Below are positions 1-12,063 of a DNA stretch of 64,000 nt, piece by piece. Origin of the DNA: Asterella californica (Eukaryota > Streptophyta > Marchantiopsida > Marchantiales > Aytoniaceae); the NCBI GenBank assembly GCA_036924285.1, contig JAYKYS010000005.1:6820001-6884000 (forward strand), given 5' to 3'. Numbering within the stretch: the stretch's first letter is position 1; every line of letters starts with the position of its first letter. A model generated the notes under the pieces. It saw only the letters and a list, made by a program, of their open reading frames with translations, searched no databases and was not told the origin of the DNA. The position numbers were made by a program, and so were the translations under genes.

Positions 1-1017
1 AACCGTACCTCGTGCTCTTTCTTCAGTTCATACTTCAATCGAAGTAAGTCATCTCGCTCCATAGTAAGATTGCACACTTCTTCATTCTTCGTCTTGACTC
101 TTTCTTCACCGTCATAGTAGCAGCCAGTAAGTTCTTCTTCTCATCCTGCCAGTTATATCAGCCGAAGTTCATAGTCTGTACTAACTTTTCCAAATTCAGT
201 TATCTTTCTCTTACGATTCTCGATTCCCTTCTAAGGCATACAATAGAGTACAACTGTCTCCTTAAGATACTTCGTCGAAAAACTCAAGTGATGTATTTCT
301 TGCAAGGAAGAAGAACCTCTTACCTCCTCAGTCTATCCTTCCTCCTTCTTTCTGACTTCGAGAGTATCTTCTTCTTCCGGTTTGACCTCCTATGATAAGT
401 TCGCTTCCTCTTGAACTTCACTTTCTCTAGTGCTCTTCCGTGCTGTTGACTTCTTCCTTGAAGTTGATTGTGAAGTCTTCAATGAATCGTGCCAAATTCT
501 TCGGTGTCTACTTCTTCGTACTAAAGATCCCAACGGCTCCGGAACCGCATCGATAATCTCTTTCATAGGTTCCTCTTCCTCTTCAACTTCTTCGTCCTCA
601 ATATCTTTTTCTTGTTTTGCACGAACTTCTTCGTCATGCTCTTCTTCTCTTCTTGGCGTCGATTCTATCTCTAACTCAGCTTCTTCGTCCTTCGTGAATC
701 CCAAATTCTTCTGATCTTCGTCATTGAGTTTCATCCCCATGTAGAATACTGAAAGAAACGGTCTGCTGTATACCACATCATTCTCCTCCCAAAGCTTCTA
801 CCATGCTTATGAAAATATCTTCGTCCAATGTGCTCACCGACTTCAAAAGAGTTCTTCGATAAAGAAAATCTCTCATATGATAATCATTTCTCTCTTTAAT
901 TAACTCTCTGAACAACTGAGGAAAACTCTTCTTTGTCGAAGGTGTATGCACCGAAGAACTAGAAAACAACATGTCATCTTCTTTTTCGTACTCTTCGATC
1001 TTGAGGATATTGTAACA
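1..1017 (-). pseudogene. coiled-coil extra ORF of a gypsy-type element, copy A (broken)
   Basis: Read on the minus strand, 1017-778 encodes a segment matching copy B (acidic stretch with EKEDDMLFSSS, then FPQLFREL). 776-390 continues with FLSVFYMGMKLNDEDQKNLGF, matching the SVFYMRMGLL segment of copy B, followed by an acidic Glu-rich linker and a basic Arg/Ser/Lys stretch. Below 390 the match continues as a charged coiled coil but with in-frame stops, so the gene is dead. The amino-terminal W-T-E-x-H-W core seen in copies B and C is missing: similarity stops near 1017. The product has no known function. The same protein is carried by element II, so I infer it is a retrotransposon accessory protein, not a host gene. 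Confidence 0.6.
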
Positions 1018-2009
1018 CACAAGAAAACCAAAAGATGCTCGAAAGTAGTAATTTAAGGATCGAATCCACAGAGATGTAAGTAAAGATCATCCAAAAGTAG
1101 TAAACATGTGACAAAGGTGATTCTTTATGGTTGTCTTTTATTCTCACGGACAGAAATCAGTCCCGGTAGAGATCAAACTCAGGTCTATCCAACAAGACAG
1201 AGTTGATAATCCTGACAAATAACATAACAGATACTAAACATGTCAGGGACCTCAAGAAATAGATAAACAACAGAGAGAGCCACGGATGAAAATGTCACAC
1301 GAGGAAGTAATGCTGAAGTGCTACTAAGTAGCCTTTAACACCATAAACACTAAGTATCTTCACACTAAGTTACTTTTACTACTACTGCTCTCGGAAAACT
1401 CTGGCGAAGAAGACACTTCTTCCGCCGAAGTATCAGGTTCAACTTCTTCCAAAGTGTCTTCACTAAAGAACAACTTCCTCCAAAGTCAACTTCGTCCAAA
1501 AACGTCTTCGTAGCAAATTAACCTCGCAGGTGCTGGTCTATTCTCAGACTTCGCCACAAACTCCTACTCTGATTTTAGATGTCAAACAGCAATGTCTTTG
1601 ACACCCAGACTAATTCTTCCCACAACAAACTACGATACTTCGTAGGTAAATCTCTGAAGATGACAAACACACAATGGCTCCATAAACTCAGGAAATAGAA
1701 AATCCAAAATAACAAAACACATAGAGGTTCTGAACACGAACAACAGAACGTTTATATACAGATTTCTCTGAAGATGACGGATCTTCTTCTTAAGAAGTCG
1801 GGAGTACTTCTGGTCCGTCGGATGAAGGTCCTGTGTCTGAAACGACACCAGGAACAACAACTTCCTATCGCTAACTCTCTAGCTATCTCACTAACTGAGA
1901 ACTCAACGGTCGCTCTAACCTCCCTAAGCTCTCTAACTACCCGTTGTCCTAATCTAGCTACTCGGTTCTTCGCCGAAGAACCCTCTATATCTGCAGCTGT
2001 AAACTCCTC
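1018..2009. other. non-coding stretch between coiled-coil ORF copies A and B
   Basis: No open frame worth calling. The sequence is rich in CTTC, TTCG and GAAG words, for example 1,400-1,515, like the flanks of copies A-C. It lies just downstream of copy B on the minus strand. I infer that it is LTR or untranslated sequence of the same element. I could not find its ends. Confidence 0.3.
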
Positions 2010-3552
2010 TCATATCTGCCGAAGAAATCTCAGCTCCGAAGTATCCAAATCTGTGATGAAGTAGTTCTTCAACGTAGGTTCGACTCTACTCCGAAGTTGA
2101 GCACTCAGTTCCTCGGTTGAAGCTAATCGGCGCTTCGAGTCCTCGATCTCCTTCGTCATCTCCGCGACGATGTCTTGATTTTGATTCCTCTGAACGCGCA
2201 TCTCGTCCAACTCCTTCTTCATTAGAGAAAGAACTTTCTCATGCTCTTTCTCCTGATCCAACTTCTGCCGAAGAAGAGTCTCTTTCTCCGATGTCTCGTT
2301 CCTCAACTCCTCAACCTTCGCCAGAGTTTCTTTCTTCGCCGCGAGGACTGCCGATCGTAAATTATCTTTCTCTTGCTGCCAGTTTCCTCGGCCGAAGTGC
2401 ATCGTCTGCACTAACTCTGCTAGGTTCAACTTCCTTCCCACGACCTCGTCATAGGATTCTCGGTTGTCCTCCAAAACATTCAACAACGGCACAACCACTT
2501 CCTGAATATATTTCATCGAGAAGCGAGTTGCTCTACTTCCTCAACTGTCGAAGTAGCTCTCAGTGAGGTTTCCCCTCTCTTTTTCTCTCGAGGAGTGTCC
2601 TCGTCTTCTGCTTCTTCAATTGCTTCTTCTTCGGCCTCTTCTCCATCGACACAAACTGTCTTCGTCATCTTCATCTTCTTACGAGACTTCTGCGCCGATC
2701 TCGGAGTTTCCTCTAAGACCTTCTTCCTTCCGCTCCTTCTCACTGGTGGAGGTACCTCAACTACATCCTCGTCTTCTTCTTGGGGTACCGCCTCAGGAGC
2801 TTTTGCTAGAACTGCCTCTGAGGTAGACGCTACCAGTTTCTTCGCTTCCTCGGCCGCTGCGTCTTTGGCTGCTACTTCGTCGAAGAACCTCTCCAATTGC
2901 ACATCCTTAACTGGAGTCGGTGCGATCTCGAACTCTTCTTCTTCGGCTGCTACTGTGAAGCCCAACTTCTTCTGCTCAGCTTCCGATAAGAGTCCCATCC
3001 TCATGTAGAAAACAGAAACAAACGCTCCGATGTATACTAAGTCTTCTGCAGCCCAGAGCTTCTGCACATGGAGGTGAACGATCCTCGCCCAATGTGCTCT
3101 TCTTCCGACGAAGAGTTGTTCGATGAAGTTGATTTGCCAATTCGACATGTATTTCGTTCTTCTTGGCCGGAAGATCGTCATAATCGCATCTGCAACCTCC
3201 CTCTTCTTCGGGTTACAGTAATCGCTCGTTCTGTAACCGTCCTCCCTTGAGGCAATTCCTTGAAGAGCTTGGAGAAGTTCGTCACTGCTTCGGCCGAAGC
3301 TGCCGCCGAAGTACTGTCAAAAAGAAGGTCACCCTCCTTACCCGCATCGTCTATCCCCAAAACAGAGGACCAGTGTGCTTCGGTCCAATTACAAGGTCGT
3401 CCATAGGACTCGTCCACCGGATGCTGTCTGCACACCTTCAGTTTGTGCACCAGCTTCGAAGAAACCATTCCCCACCAAGGAAGTAAGAGGAACACCAAAC
3501 CCATCTCCTCGAGCTCCTTCTCATAGCGGCGAAGAGTCGCTCGGTTGACCAT
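2010..3552 (-). pseudogene. coiled-coil extra ORF of a gypsy-type element, copy B (two frameshifts)
   Basis: This is the best preserved minus-strand copy. 3552-3178 encodes the amino part (TLRRYEKELEEMG, a hydrophobic FLLLPWWGM run, then NWTEAHWSSVLG and GDLLFDS). After a frameshift, 3181-2513 gives FRPRRTKYMSNW, HWARIVHLHVQKLW, VYIGAFVSVFYMRMGLL, an acidic Ala/Glu linker and a basic KKVLEETPRSAQKSRKK patch. After a one-base shift near 2515 it continues 2516-2010 as a long charged heptad-rich coiled coil. The order globular domain, acidic linker, coiled coil also occurs in element II at 24,702-26,982. Function is unknown; nuclear or particle assembly roles would be guesses. It is dead as read because of the two shifts. 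Confidence 0.65.
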
Positions 3553-4683
3553 GTATAAGCATCATCCAACAAAAGAACGTTCACACTAAAGTATACGTTG
3601 GAGAATCCATCTGATGCATCTAGAGATATTTTTAGATTCGTACCATCTTTCAAAACATACTAGATTGCGAGTGATATAAACCTTGACCTCTTCCAGCATG
3701 TTTCAGGTGGCTATGTCAAGGTCTTGACATGGCCACCTGACTATCAACCAAGTGAATGATGTTAACAAACGTGAGATCTTACGTCCCCAGCAGTGAAATA
3801 TCTGATGATAATGCTTGTTGGTATCCTCTGACAGTTGTGATGGACAACAACTCAAGATACCTCTACACCAAGTGTGCCACATGATGCAATGAGATGCGTC
3901 TTGCAATCTCTTCTCTCTTCACATACAAGTATCATTGTACTCGTATGTCTGCTTGTAATACCATAGCCAAATCTGTGCTGATCTTGCAAACAGCTCCAGC
4001 ACACACACCCTCCTCTGGATACTACCATACAATAGAAGTCGTATCCAACGATAATAAAGTAACATAGTCACTAGTAGGAACAACCCTCTGTTCCTCTACT
4101 GACGGTACAAAGACTTCACTCCAAACCTGTTGCACCAACCAATCAACATCAACATACTCTTTCAACTCTTCACAAAGTGTACCATCCAAGGCAAATGGTA
4201 CTATCTTAGTCATGCTAGGCATGTCCTCCACCTCCTCAAAGACCGGAGTATCCTCCGCATAGACATTATCTTATAACAACTCGTCCGGCCAAGTGATGAC
4301 CGAACTGAACCCTGGAACGGATGCCATCGTCCCTAGTGTACGCTCCGTTGTCTCAACTCTAGTATTGAACCACATTGGTAAACGACTCACTTGTCTCTCA
4401 CCAGATTACCAAACTGATCTATACGATGTTGTCTCCTTCCAATAGTCGATCACGAACCACATAAGAGTATAACACCTCCAATCAATACGTCATAAGACTC
4501 CGCGGTCGTAACGACGGCCTTGGTCTTCATCATAGAGTCATCTGTGGGATGATCTGATCAAACTCTCATCATCAGCATCTCGGGTGTCATGTGTAGAGTT
4601 GTACCCTTTGATCCCTAGAGATGTCTGCATCTCGATATCGCTACAAGAACTTTATCTTGTACTTGTCTCAAGTATCAATGTCT
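3553..4683 (-). pseudogene. unrecognised coding remnant
   Basis: Between about 4,560 and 3,700 the minus strand shows protein-like text in changing frames. The longest piece is 4231-4022 (69 codons), beginning MEDMPSMTKIVPFALDG and rich in Asp, Glu and Val. Upstream, in the same frame apart from stops, are segments such as MWFNTRVETTERTLGTMAS and GFSSVITWPDELL. I recognise no family. Given the neighbours it is probably part of another decayed retroelement. The stretch 3,553-3,700 holds nothing I can name. Confidence 0.3.
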
Positions 4684-5837
4684 AAGAACAGAGAACGACA
4701 TCCTCGTGCAGTCCTGTTAGCTAGACTGGTGTGTCGAGGAGTAGACGCAGGAAGTAGAGGGAGTGAGCTTCCCAATGCCATTGTGACTTCTTCTCGGGGA
4801 ATAGGTTGTGGATTTGAGTGCAGAAACTTTGCTCATGTCTTCTGGTTGGTGGGTTCCTTGAATTCGCTCCCAATTGTGCAAGGGAAGTGTTCTTCTTGAG
4901 TGGCGGTGACTGTCAGCAGTTGTGGAAGTGTAGCTTGGCTCGTTCAGTAGAGCACTTGGGATCTACGTACGGACGGTCTTATGGGTAAGGGATCCCAGAA
5001 GATAGAGTAGTCAGAGCAGCGAAGTGAAGAAGAAAGAAGCATTCTTCCCACAGCAGAAGACGACATCCTCGAGTAGAAGACGGTGCAACAGTACTCACGT
5101 TTGTTGTCTTCCTCCCCAAACTATTACAAGCAGGGATGGCTTGTTAGTCAAGATCCGGACTAGAAGCCTGTCAGAATCTTAATTTACTCTTTCCATCTTG
5201 TTTTTCTCTTGTTTGGATTTTCTTATCTTCCCCATCTTCTCCCATCTTCCCCATCTTCTTACCTTCTTCTAGTGAGTTTCTGAGACTTCTATTGAGCTTC
5301 CGTGAAGGTGAATGTCGTTGTAGTGCTGCAGGAAGATCATTTCCGTAGGCAAAAGCCTGGGAAGGCTACAGGGGGCATACACCCTGTGATTAATCTAACC
5401 CGTTGGAATGTGAGTGCGAGAATAAGGTGTAACGACCATTGCTAGTCGACTTCTGCGAAGCAGGACAGCCTTCTGGAGGTGTGAGAAGACGAGCTGAACC
5501 CCCAGAAGACGAGAATCGCTTCGGGAAGACGGTATCGAGAAGACCGGAAGAAGCAACCTGGAAGCAGGAAGATCGTCTTCCCGAGCTTCTCTGTGAATAG
5601 TTGTGTGATATTTTAGTTGGTAGTTGTTTGGTTAGTTCCAGAGCACCATTTGGCGTGTCTGGAAGACATGTGGTTTTGTGTGGTTTTGTGAGAAGACGGG
5701 ATTTCTAGGCAAAACCCGTGTGTTTGTGTGTTTGAACAGATCCTAGAACTTAGAGCAGCGATTACTTGCATAAATCATATGTGGGAACGATATCTTGTAT
5801 ACTAAATGGGCAAAAGGAGTAATCCTGCGTCACTACA
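4684..5837 (+). repeat. 3' part of an element II LTR (5'-truncated copy alpha)
   Basis: This segment aligns with 15,766-16,899 and with the LTR ending at 28,562, starting at the shared words around GACATCCTCGTGCAG. It runs to the exact LTR terminus CACTACA at 5,837. Similarity is lost upstream of about 4,684, so the 5' part is missing. The next base to the right is inside the LTR of element I. That is what an insertion of an element II copy into element I's LTR would look like. Confidence 0.75.
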
Positions 5838-6791
5838 TGAACTCCCATTGGTCCATTTTTATCTTTTGTTAAACTCTAAGTTTAGAAACAGAGCTCTAGA
5901 GTGGATTTCGAGCAATTGGTAAGGACACTGTGAAATCTGAGAGCACTGGGAGATAGAGCTCGTCGAGCCAAGCACTGTCCGTGAAATTCTTGATCGATTT
6001 GGATCAATAAACAAGGAGTTATGCCCAATTGAAGTTCAGATTGTGCCAAAACTGCATCACTTTTGTTGATTTTGGGGTTTTGAGTGTCAATTGCAGCAGA
6101 ATTTAGGAAATCGCTTCAAACCTTCGTGGTTGCGTTCAATGTCAGCCGGGCTACGACTTTCAAAAAAGTTTCAAGTGATTTGAGTTATTGAGTAATTCAG
6201 GGCGGCCGCTGAAGTAGAGGGGGACCGAAAAGCTCTCAATCTGGAACAGCAACTTCAGAGAGCGAGATCTGGAGTTCTGTGTAGAATCAGGAGACCCAAC
6301 TTCACTTCACTGCAAATCCTGTAAGAATTTCCCAAAGTGATCGAGCCAATTCTTTGTTCTAGGTAAAAACAGCTGTCTGGGTACCAGAAATTGCCGTAAT
6401 TTCTCTACTCAGAAAGTTTCTACTCATATCTTAGTGCTCTGAATTGATCTGAAGCTGAAACTTCGCATATGTATCCAGTAGGACCTTATTGACATGTAGG
6501 AGGAGTTCTGAAGCCTGAACCTTCACATATTTCTCAATCCTCAGTGTCAAAGTTTGCCATTTGATCTTATCGTTGCTAGTTAAGTCTGAACTTTACTTCC
6601 TGAACATATCAGAAGAGCCAAGAGACTTATATGAGTGTTTTTCAGTATCACCTTGAGACTTGAAGCCTATCCTTTGAGTAAACCAGCCACAACCTGAAGC
6701 CCAACGCTTCCCTGAGTAGATTGAATACAGCCTTCAAGCTCATATCACAGCCAGAAGGTTCGCCCTTCCTAGGAAGACTCTCAACCCGACA
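5838..6791 (+). repeat. element I 5' LTR, lacking its first 508 bp
   Basis: It matches 13,587-14,538 of the 3' LTR almost base for base, from TGAACTCCCATTGG to CCCGACA. One variable patch around 6,227-6,315 differs from 13,972-14,062, where the 3' copy has a repeated GTGTAGAATCAGGAGG word. The left edge abuts the exact end of an element II LTR. Confidence 0.9.
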
Positions 6792-6793
6792 TC

Positions 6794-6812
6794 TGGTGCT
6801 TCCACTGAGAGC
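6794..6812 (+). other. primer binding site of element I
   Basis: TGGTGCTTCCACTGAGAGC lies two bases after the LTR end. From memory, plant tRNA-Thr ends in CTCTCAATGAAAGCA plus CCA, which would pair with a site of this form, so a tRNA-Thr primer is likely. The tRNA sequence was not checked. Confidence 0.65.
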
Positions 6813-6827
6813 TCTTGGGGTGATTGA

Positions 6828-8120
6828 TTGAGGAGGTTGAGTTTACTACAAGGAGTGAAGATGGATCGCAAGAGCACTACTGCTGCTACTTCTGCGGCTG
6901 CTGCATCTACGTCTACTGCAGCACCTTCTGTAGCACTTGTGACTGCAGCGACCTCTGTACCTGGTCTGGATACGGCTGAGATTCTGAAGACGCTTGCGGC
7001 CTTGGTCCAACAGCATCTGATCGTTGGAGGGAGTGAGTTAAAATCCACCAAGGCTTTGCAAGCGATAGTGAATAGGTGTGGAAGGTTTGAAAGAAGAGAT
7101 ATTTCTAGATATCTGCGTGAGTATAGAGGAGAGATGGAGCTGGTTAGGGTTACTGATGTTGAGATGATAGCAAGTTTTGAGTTAGCTGTCATTCTTGAGT
7201 TGCGGGACCAAGTCAGGGATGTATAGAGGAGAAACCTTGAAATCTGGATGAGTTTTGAGCGATCGCTTCGAGAGGAGTTTCTTGAGGAGGATTCAGAGAG
7301 AGTTACTAGAAGGACATTTCTAGACTGGGTTGAGCAGCAACCTGGTCGTATGATGAGCCTGAGTGAGTTGCTGAGAGAGTTTGATCGGAGATACCAGCAA
7401 CTTTCAACTCTAGAGCGAATAACCCTAGATGCTAGGAGAACAGAGCTTTCCCTGCAAGCTACCGATGATGTTACGGCAGATCGGTTGTGTTTTGTGTTGG
7501 TCGATCGATCTGCTGAGGGAGGTGTTACTATGGATTGGGGGAGAGTTGAGGATGCTGTGGCTGTACTGACAAGACAGAGGAGGGGAAGAGTGGCTGTGGA
7601 AGGACGTCCGCTTGCAGAAGTGGTCACTCCACCTTATGCTGCTCCTCAAGTACAGCAGCCTTTGGCCCCTGCTCCCAGACCTGTTGTCCCAGCTGCAGTT
7701 CCTTTGATGCCAGTTGTGCCAGCTCCGGCACAAAGGGTACCTGTTCAGAGACCTGCGGAGAACCATGGTCAACAGAACCAGATTGAAGACCTGATTCGAC
7801 AGATGCGAGAGCTGAAGGTAGAGCTAGCTGGATTGCAGAGAGAGCAGCCACCGGCGTCTGCTGCACGTCCAGGAGGAGCTCCGGTTCGTAGATGTATCTG
7901 GTGTGACAGTCCTGATCACTTCCGGGAAGACTGTCAAGAGCTCACAGCTGCTTTGCGAGATGGTGTGGTTCGCTACCAGAACGGTAGGCTGCACCTTTCT
8001 TCTATTGGAGAGCCGTTGAGCACGCAGTTTGGGCGAGGAGGCATGAGGAGTCTACCTCAGATTGCTGCGGCTGCAACAGCAACTGCGTTAATGGCACCGC
8101 TGGTAAATTCTGATGTATAG
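6828..8120 (+). pseudogene. gag: element I gag (capsid and zinc knuckle), one internal TAG
   Basis: It encodes the structural protein that packages the element RNA. The first part (6,828-7,226) has an Ala/Thr/Ser-rich leader and the capsid segment KALQAIVNRCGRFERRDISRY, matching family III gag. A TAG at 7,224-7,226 stops it, but the same frame continues with MSFERSLREEFLEEDSERV, as in family III. A Pro-rich linker (from about 7,630) precedes a CCHC zinc knuckle, CIWCDSPDHFREDC, near 7,893-7,934. A second TAG at 8,118-8,120 ends the ORF, and the frame stays open into the protease region. The internal TAG is probably a mutation; the second sits where a gag/pol readthrough codon could be. Confidence 0.85.
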
Positions 8121-9407
8121 GCTGGGCATATTGAGGTCTCTTCTAGTCCTACATTGCTAGATAGGACTGCTGAGAAGAGTGTGGCTCCAGTTCCTTCTGA
8201 GATACTGAAGAGAGGAGCCGAGTCTATTCGTAGGGTCACAGGATGGGGAGATCCTGTAGATGCTGCTTCTATCAGAGCATTCCTGGATGTAGATAGACAT
8301 GTTCATTGGCAGGATGCTTCTGTGGAAGAAAAGAGGCGGCGAGAAGCCTCTGAACTTGATACTGGAGTTCTTGAGGAGACTGAGGATAGACGGAGAGTCA
8401 CAAGGAGACGAGCGGCTCTTCCTGAGGACATCCCGTCTACTTCTGCAGCTCCTCCACCTGCACCAGGTCCTATGGAGGACGTGCAGAGATCCCAGCAGGA
8501 GCCAACGACTGCTGGTAGGCGGTTTACTGCCCAAGAGAAGGGGAAGGGACCGGCTTACAAGTTGGCAGCTGATATTGAAACTTCTACTGATCTGAAGAGC
8601 ATCTTGGAGCAGAGGATACTGGATGCACGAATCGAGTTTTCTCTCCGGGAAGTTCTTGGTATTGCAAAGAGGGAGTTTCACGAACTGATCATCGATATCA
8701 TCAAGCGCAAGAGACAGGTGATGTCCGAGCAGGTAGAGAGTCAGATGATAGATGCAGTAGGAGCTTCTCTGAATGATGTAGAGTTAGGAAAGGTGCATTT
8801 TCAAGAAGCTGATGACAAGGGATACCAGCAAGAAGCGTTGGTTGCTGATATCAACACTATTGAATTCGATGATGAGGAAGCTGACGAGGAGAGTCCAGCT
8901 ACTGATAGTGACTTCAGAAGGAGACATTGGGCTCGTGCTACGACTGCTACACGAGTTCGTCTTGGAAGTTTGGTTGAACCTGTTGCTGCTTTAGTTGATC
9001 ACGGATCTGAGATCAACATCATGTCACGGGAGGTGTATGAGAGAGATCAGTGGTCTATCGAGCTGAATCATGGTTGGGTGTTACGTGCTGCAAACAACCA
9101 GAAAGGTGAGCTATACGGCGCTTGTCCTAACGTGAAGGTGAAGATAGGTGATGTGGATGTAGATCAGCACTTCTTCGTGCAGTCTTCTGCTTCGTATCCT
9201 GTGATTCTTGGTCAGCCTTATATCACTGCGGTTAGAATGGAGACCAAGGTGATGGATGACGGATCTCATTATGCTAGGATCCGTAGTCCAGATGATAGAC
9301 GTTCTGTGCAGTTTCTGACCGTTTGTACGAACCACGAACGAAACCGGCAGACTTTGAGAGATTCTCTTATCTGTAGGGGGAAGGGTTTTCAGAAACCACT
9401 CTCATAG
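8121..9407 (+). pseudogene. element I protease region, gag frame
   Basis: It continues in the gag frame after the TAG at 8,118. First comes a charged linker (EEKRRREASE, then Pro/Ala-rich), next a conserved block IETSTDLKSILEQRILDARI with LREVLGIAKREFHELI and KRKRQ. This block is shared with family III and resembles what I know as DUF4100 in such elements. The retroviral-type aspartic protease follows: ALVDHGSEINIMS near 8,989-9,027 and ASYPVILGQPYITAVRMET. The active-site triad is D-H-G where D-S/T-G is usual; family III has the same change. It ends at a stop at 9,405-9,407, and the RT is in another frame, so either a frameshift or a programmed shift joins them. Confidence 0.8.
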
Positions 9408-9442
9408 GACGGGATAGCGAGAGTGATGGATCTACTGCTACT

Positions 9443-11347
9443 ATGATCCCGCTTGAGCAGCCTGAGGGATCACAGGAGGCTGATGGAAAGACTGCTCAAG
9501 ATTCAGAAAGTAGTTGCATTGTACATAGTTGGAAATCTGGTTTGATGGCTTTCAGTTCTGATGATTGGAGTGAGTTCACGCAGATAGAGGATTTGACTGA
9601 GAAGAGTAGAAGGCAGATGGAGAGGTGTGCAGCAAATCTGCGTTGTACAGGAGTTCTGAAGGAAGATGAGATGATTTCTGGTGTTTATGAGGAGTTTGTA
9701 GGGGTACAGTCTTTTGTTCGTTGGCTGGATGATGTAGATAGGTTGATGGAACAGATGGGAGGTAGGGTGGTGATTCCTATCCATTCTCGTGAAGTCAATG
9801 AGCAGATTGTGTCATACTTGCGATATCTTCCTCATCCGAGATTGGAGAATGGATGGAAGGATGCAGTCTGTTGGTGTGGCTCTCATCAGGAAGTGGAAGT
9901 ACACGCCAAGTATAAAGCCGTAGCGAGGAAGGTGAGACCTATGGCGACCCAATTATCTGTTGATTCTCAGCAGCAGATGGAGTTAGCGGCTACTGAGCAT
10001 GTGCTTAGAGATCCTACACAGGTAGGGCACAAGTTTACTCAAGAGACACTCGAGCAGCTCCAGATAAGAGGGGGTGGCTTCTTGACTGAAGAGGAGAAAC
10101 GAGCTTTTGAACAGATGATAGTTAGCCATGGTAAGGCATTTTCTTTCTCGGCTGAGGAGATAGGTTGCGTGGATCCTAGTGTGATAGCTCCGATGGTTAT
10201 CTTCACTGTTCCTCACGTACCTTGGGACTTGAAGCCGATTCCAGTCCCTCGTGTCTTGCTACCGAAGGTGATTGAGTTACTGAAGGAGAGGATGCAGATG
10301 GGTATTCTTGAACCATCTATGGCCCCGTACTCTAGCCGATGGTTCACAGTACCTAAGAAGACAGGAGCTCTGCGCTTCATCCAAGACTTGCAGCCTGCCA
10401 ACAACATCACGATTCGAAACGTTGGAACAGGACCTGTGGTTGATGAAGTAGCTAAGGCGTTTGCTGGAAGGTCAATCTATTCTATTGGAGATCTGTTTTC
10501 AGGTTATGATCAGTTTCAGCTTGCTTTGGAGAGTAGAGACTTGACTACCATGCGTACACCTTTGGGATTGATGCGGATGTGCACTCTTCCTCAGGGTGCG
10601 ACAAACTCAGTAGCCCATATGCAGAATACGATGCATAAGGTGTTACGAGAGTTTGTACCTGAGGTCACTATCCCGTTTCTGGATGATATTCCCATGAAAG
10701 GCTGTCCGGTGGAAGACAAAGACGAAGCTGTGACTTCTGATGGATGCAGAAAGTTCGTTGCAGACCACATTCGGGATGTGGAGAAGATTCTGATGCGTTT
10801 GGAGGAGGTACATCTCACTCTATCAGGTACCAAATCTCGTTTTGGTATGTCAGAGATTGTGGTGGTGGGTCATTTGTGTGGTACTTTTGGCAGGCGTCCG
10901 AACCCAGAGAAGGTAGATGCTATAGCAAGGATAGCTGACTGCACCAACATCATTGAGGTTCGACGGTTCTTGGGAGCTTGTGTGTTCTTTCGTGTGAGTA
11001 TTCCTCATTATGCACACATTGCCGAGCCTTATGGACTTCTGAGAAAGGGAAGGAGATTTACTTGGCGGCAAGAACATCATGAGACGATGGAGCAGCTGAA
11101 GGAGATTCTGAAGTCTCCACCTATACTAAGGAGGTTTAGCTACGAGAGTGGGAGACATGTGGTACTGACTGTTGATACGAGTCCAAAGGCGATTGGATGG
11201 ACAATTGGTCAAGAAGATGCAGAAGGTGTGCGGTTTGTTTCAAGGTTTGGAGCTCGGATCTTAACAGATAGACAACGTTACTATCCTCAAGTGAAGCGTG
11301 AGTTGTGGGGAGCTGTTACTGCTATGAAGGTAGATCGAGAGTTCTAG
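9443..11347 (+). pseudogene. pol: element I reverse transcriptase and RNase H
   Basis: One open frame of 634 codons. Residues 1-250 are a linker, ending near GKAFSFSAEEIG. The RT starts at about 250 (VIFTVPHVPWDLKPIP), with SRWFTVPKKTGALRFIQDL, DLFSGYDQFQLAL, the substrate-grip TPLGLMRMCTLPQGATNS, and the catalytic FLDD in TIPFLDDIPMKG. The connection domain has VRRFLGACVFFRVSIPHYAHI. RNase H starts with VVLTVDTSPKAIGW and RQRYYPQVKRELWGAVTAM. The frame ends at 11,345, inside RNase H. Family III has extra residues here before ETDCL, so a small deletion shifted the frame. Confidence 0.9.
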
Positions 11348-12063
11348 GGGCTCGTGTGATACTAGAAACAGATTGTTTGCCTTTGTTGGGTATGATAGCA
11401 AACTGCAATACACCAGATATAGCAATGCTGCGATGGATTGCTTATGTCCGGAGTCTGAACCCTGAGCTAAAGCATATAGTAGGGAAGGACAATCCAGTTG
11501 CAGATATGTTGTCTAGGGTTCGCTATACAGATGAGGATGAGATGTTTGCAGAGGTGGAGAATGAAGAGAAGAGAGACGTTTGGTCCCAAGTTGGTCAGCA
11601 GACTTCAGACTTGGAACCACTGCCGTTCAATGAGGAGTTCTACTCAGACAAGTTCCGCGATATTGGATTTTATCTGAGTTTGTTATGCAGAAGAGAAGGA
11701 TGGAGTGATGCAGAGTTCAAGGAGATCAGACAAAAGGCGTACAGCTACCTTCTACGTGAAGGTTATCTGTGGAAACGTCTGAAGAGAAGAGACGGGATGC
11801 TTGCTAGAGTGGTGGATGATCAACCGATGAAGCTGAATCTGCTGAAAGAGTTTCATGACACCTTGTGGGCTGGACATCGTGGAGTCTGGGCTACGTACAC
11901 GAATCTGAAGGAGCGTTACTGGTGGAAGGGTTTGTATCAAGACGTGGTGGACTTTGTTGGGTCATGTCTGCACTGCCAGTTCTACTCTAAGGTCCATTAC
12001 AAAGTGGACTTGTACCTACTTATCCACCTAGTATCCATTTTCAGTGGGTTCTTGATCTTGTGA
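11348..12063 (+). pseudogene. pol: element I RNase H end and integrase zinc-binding domain
   Basis: In a new frame the RNase H continues with VILETDCLPLLGMIANC, MLRWIAYVRSLNPELKHI and GKDNPVADMLSR, the third acid and the family's closing motif. Then comes the integrase HHCC domain: EFHDTLWAGHRGVWATYTNLK, YWWKGLYQDVVDFV and CLHC. The frame is lost near 12,010, where SIHFQWVLDLV of the catalytic core would begin in the next frame. The protein would insert the cDNA into the genome. It is dead without correction of two shifts. Confidence 0.85.

Noticed and set aside
6740..7627. 295-codon minus-strand frame over element I gag
   Set aside because: Shadow of the gag frame (Ser/Thr/Arg-rich); gag homology and the zinc knuckle are on the plus strand.
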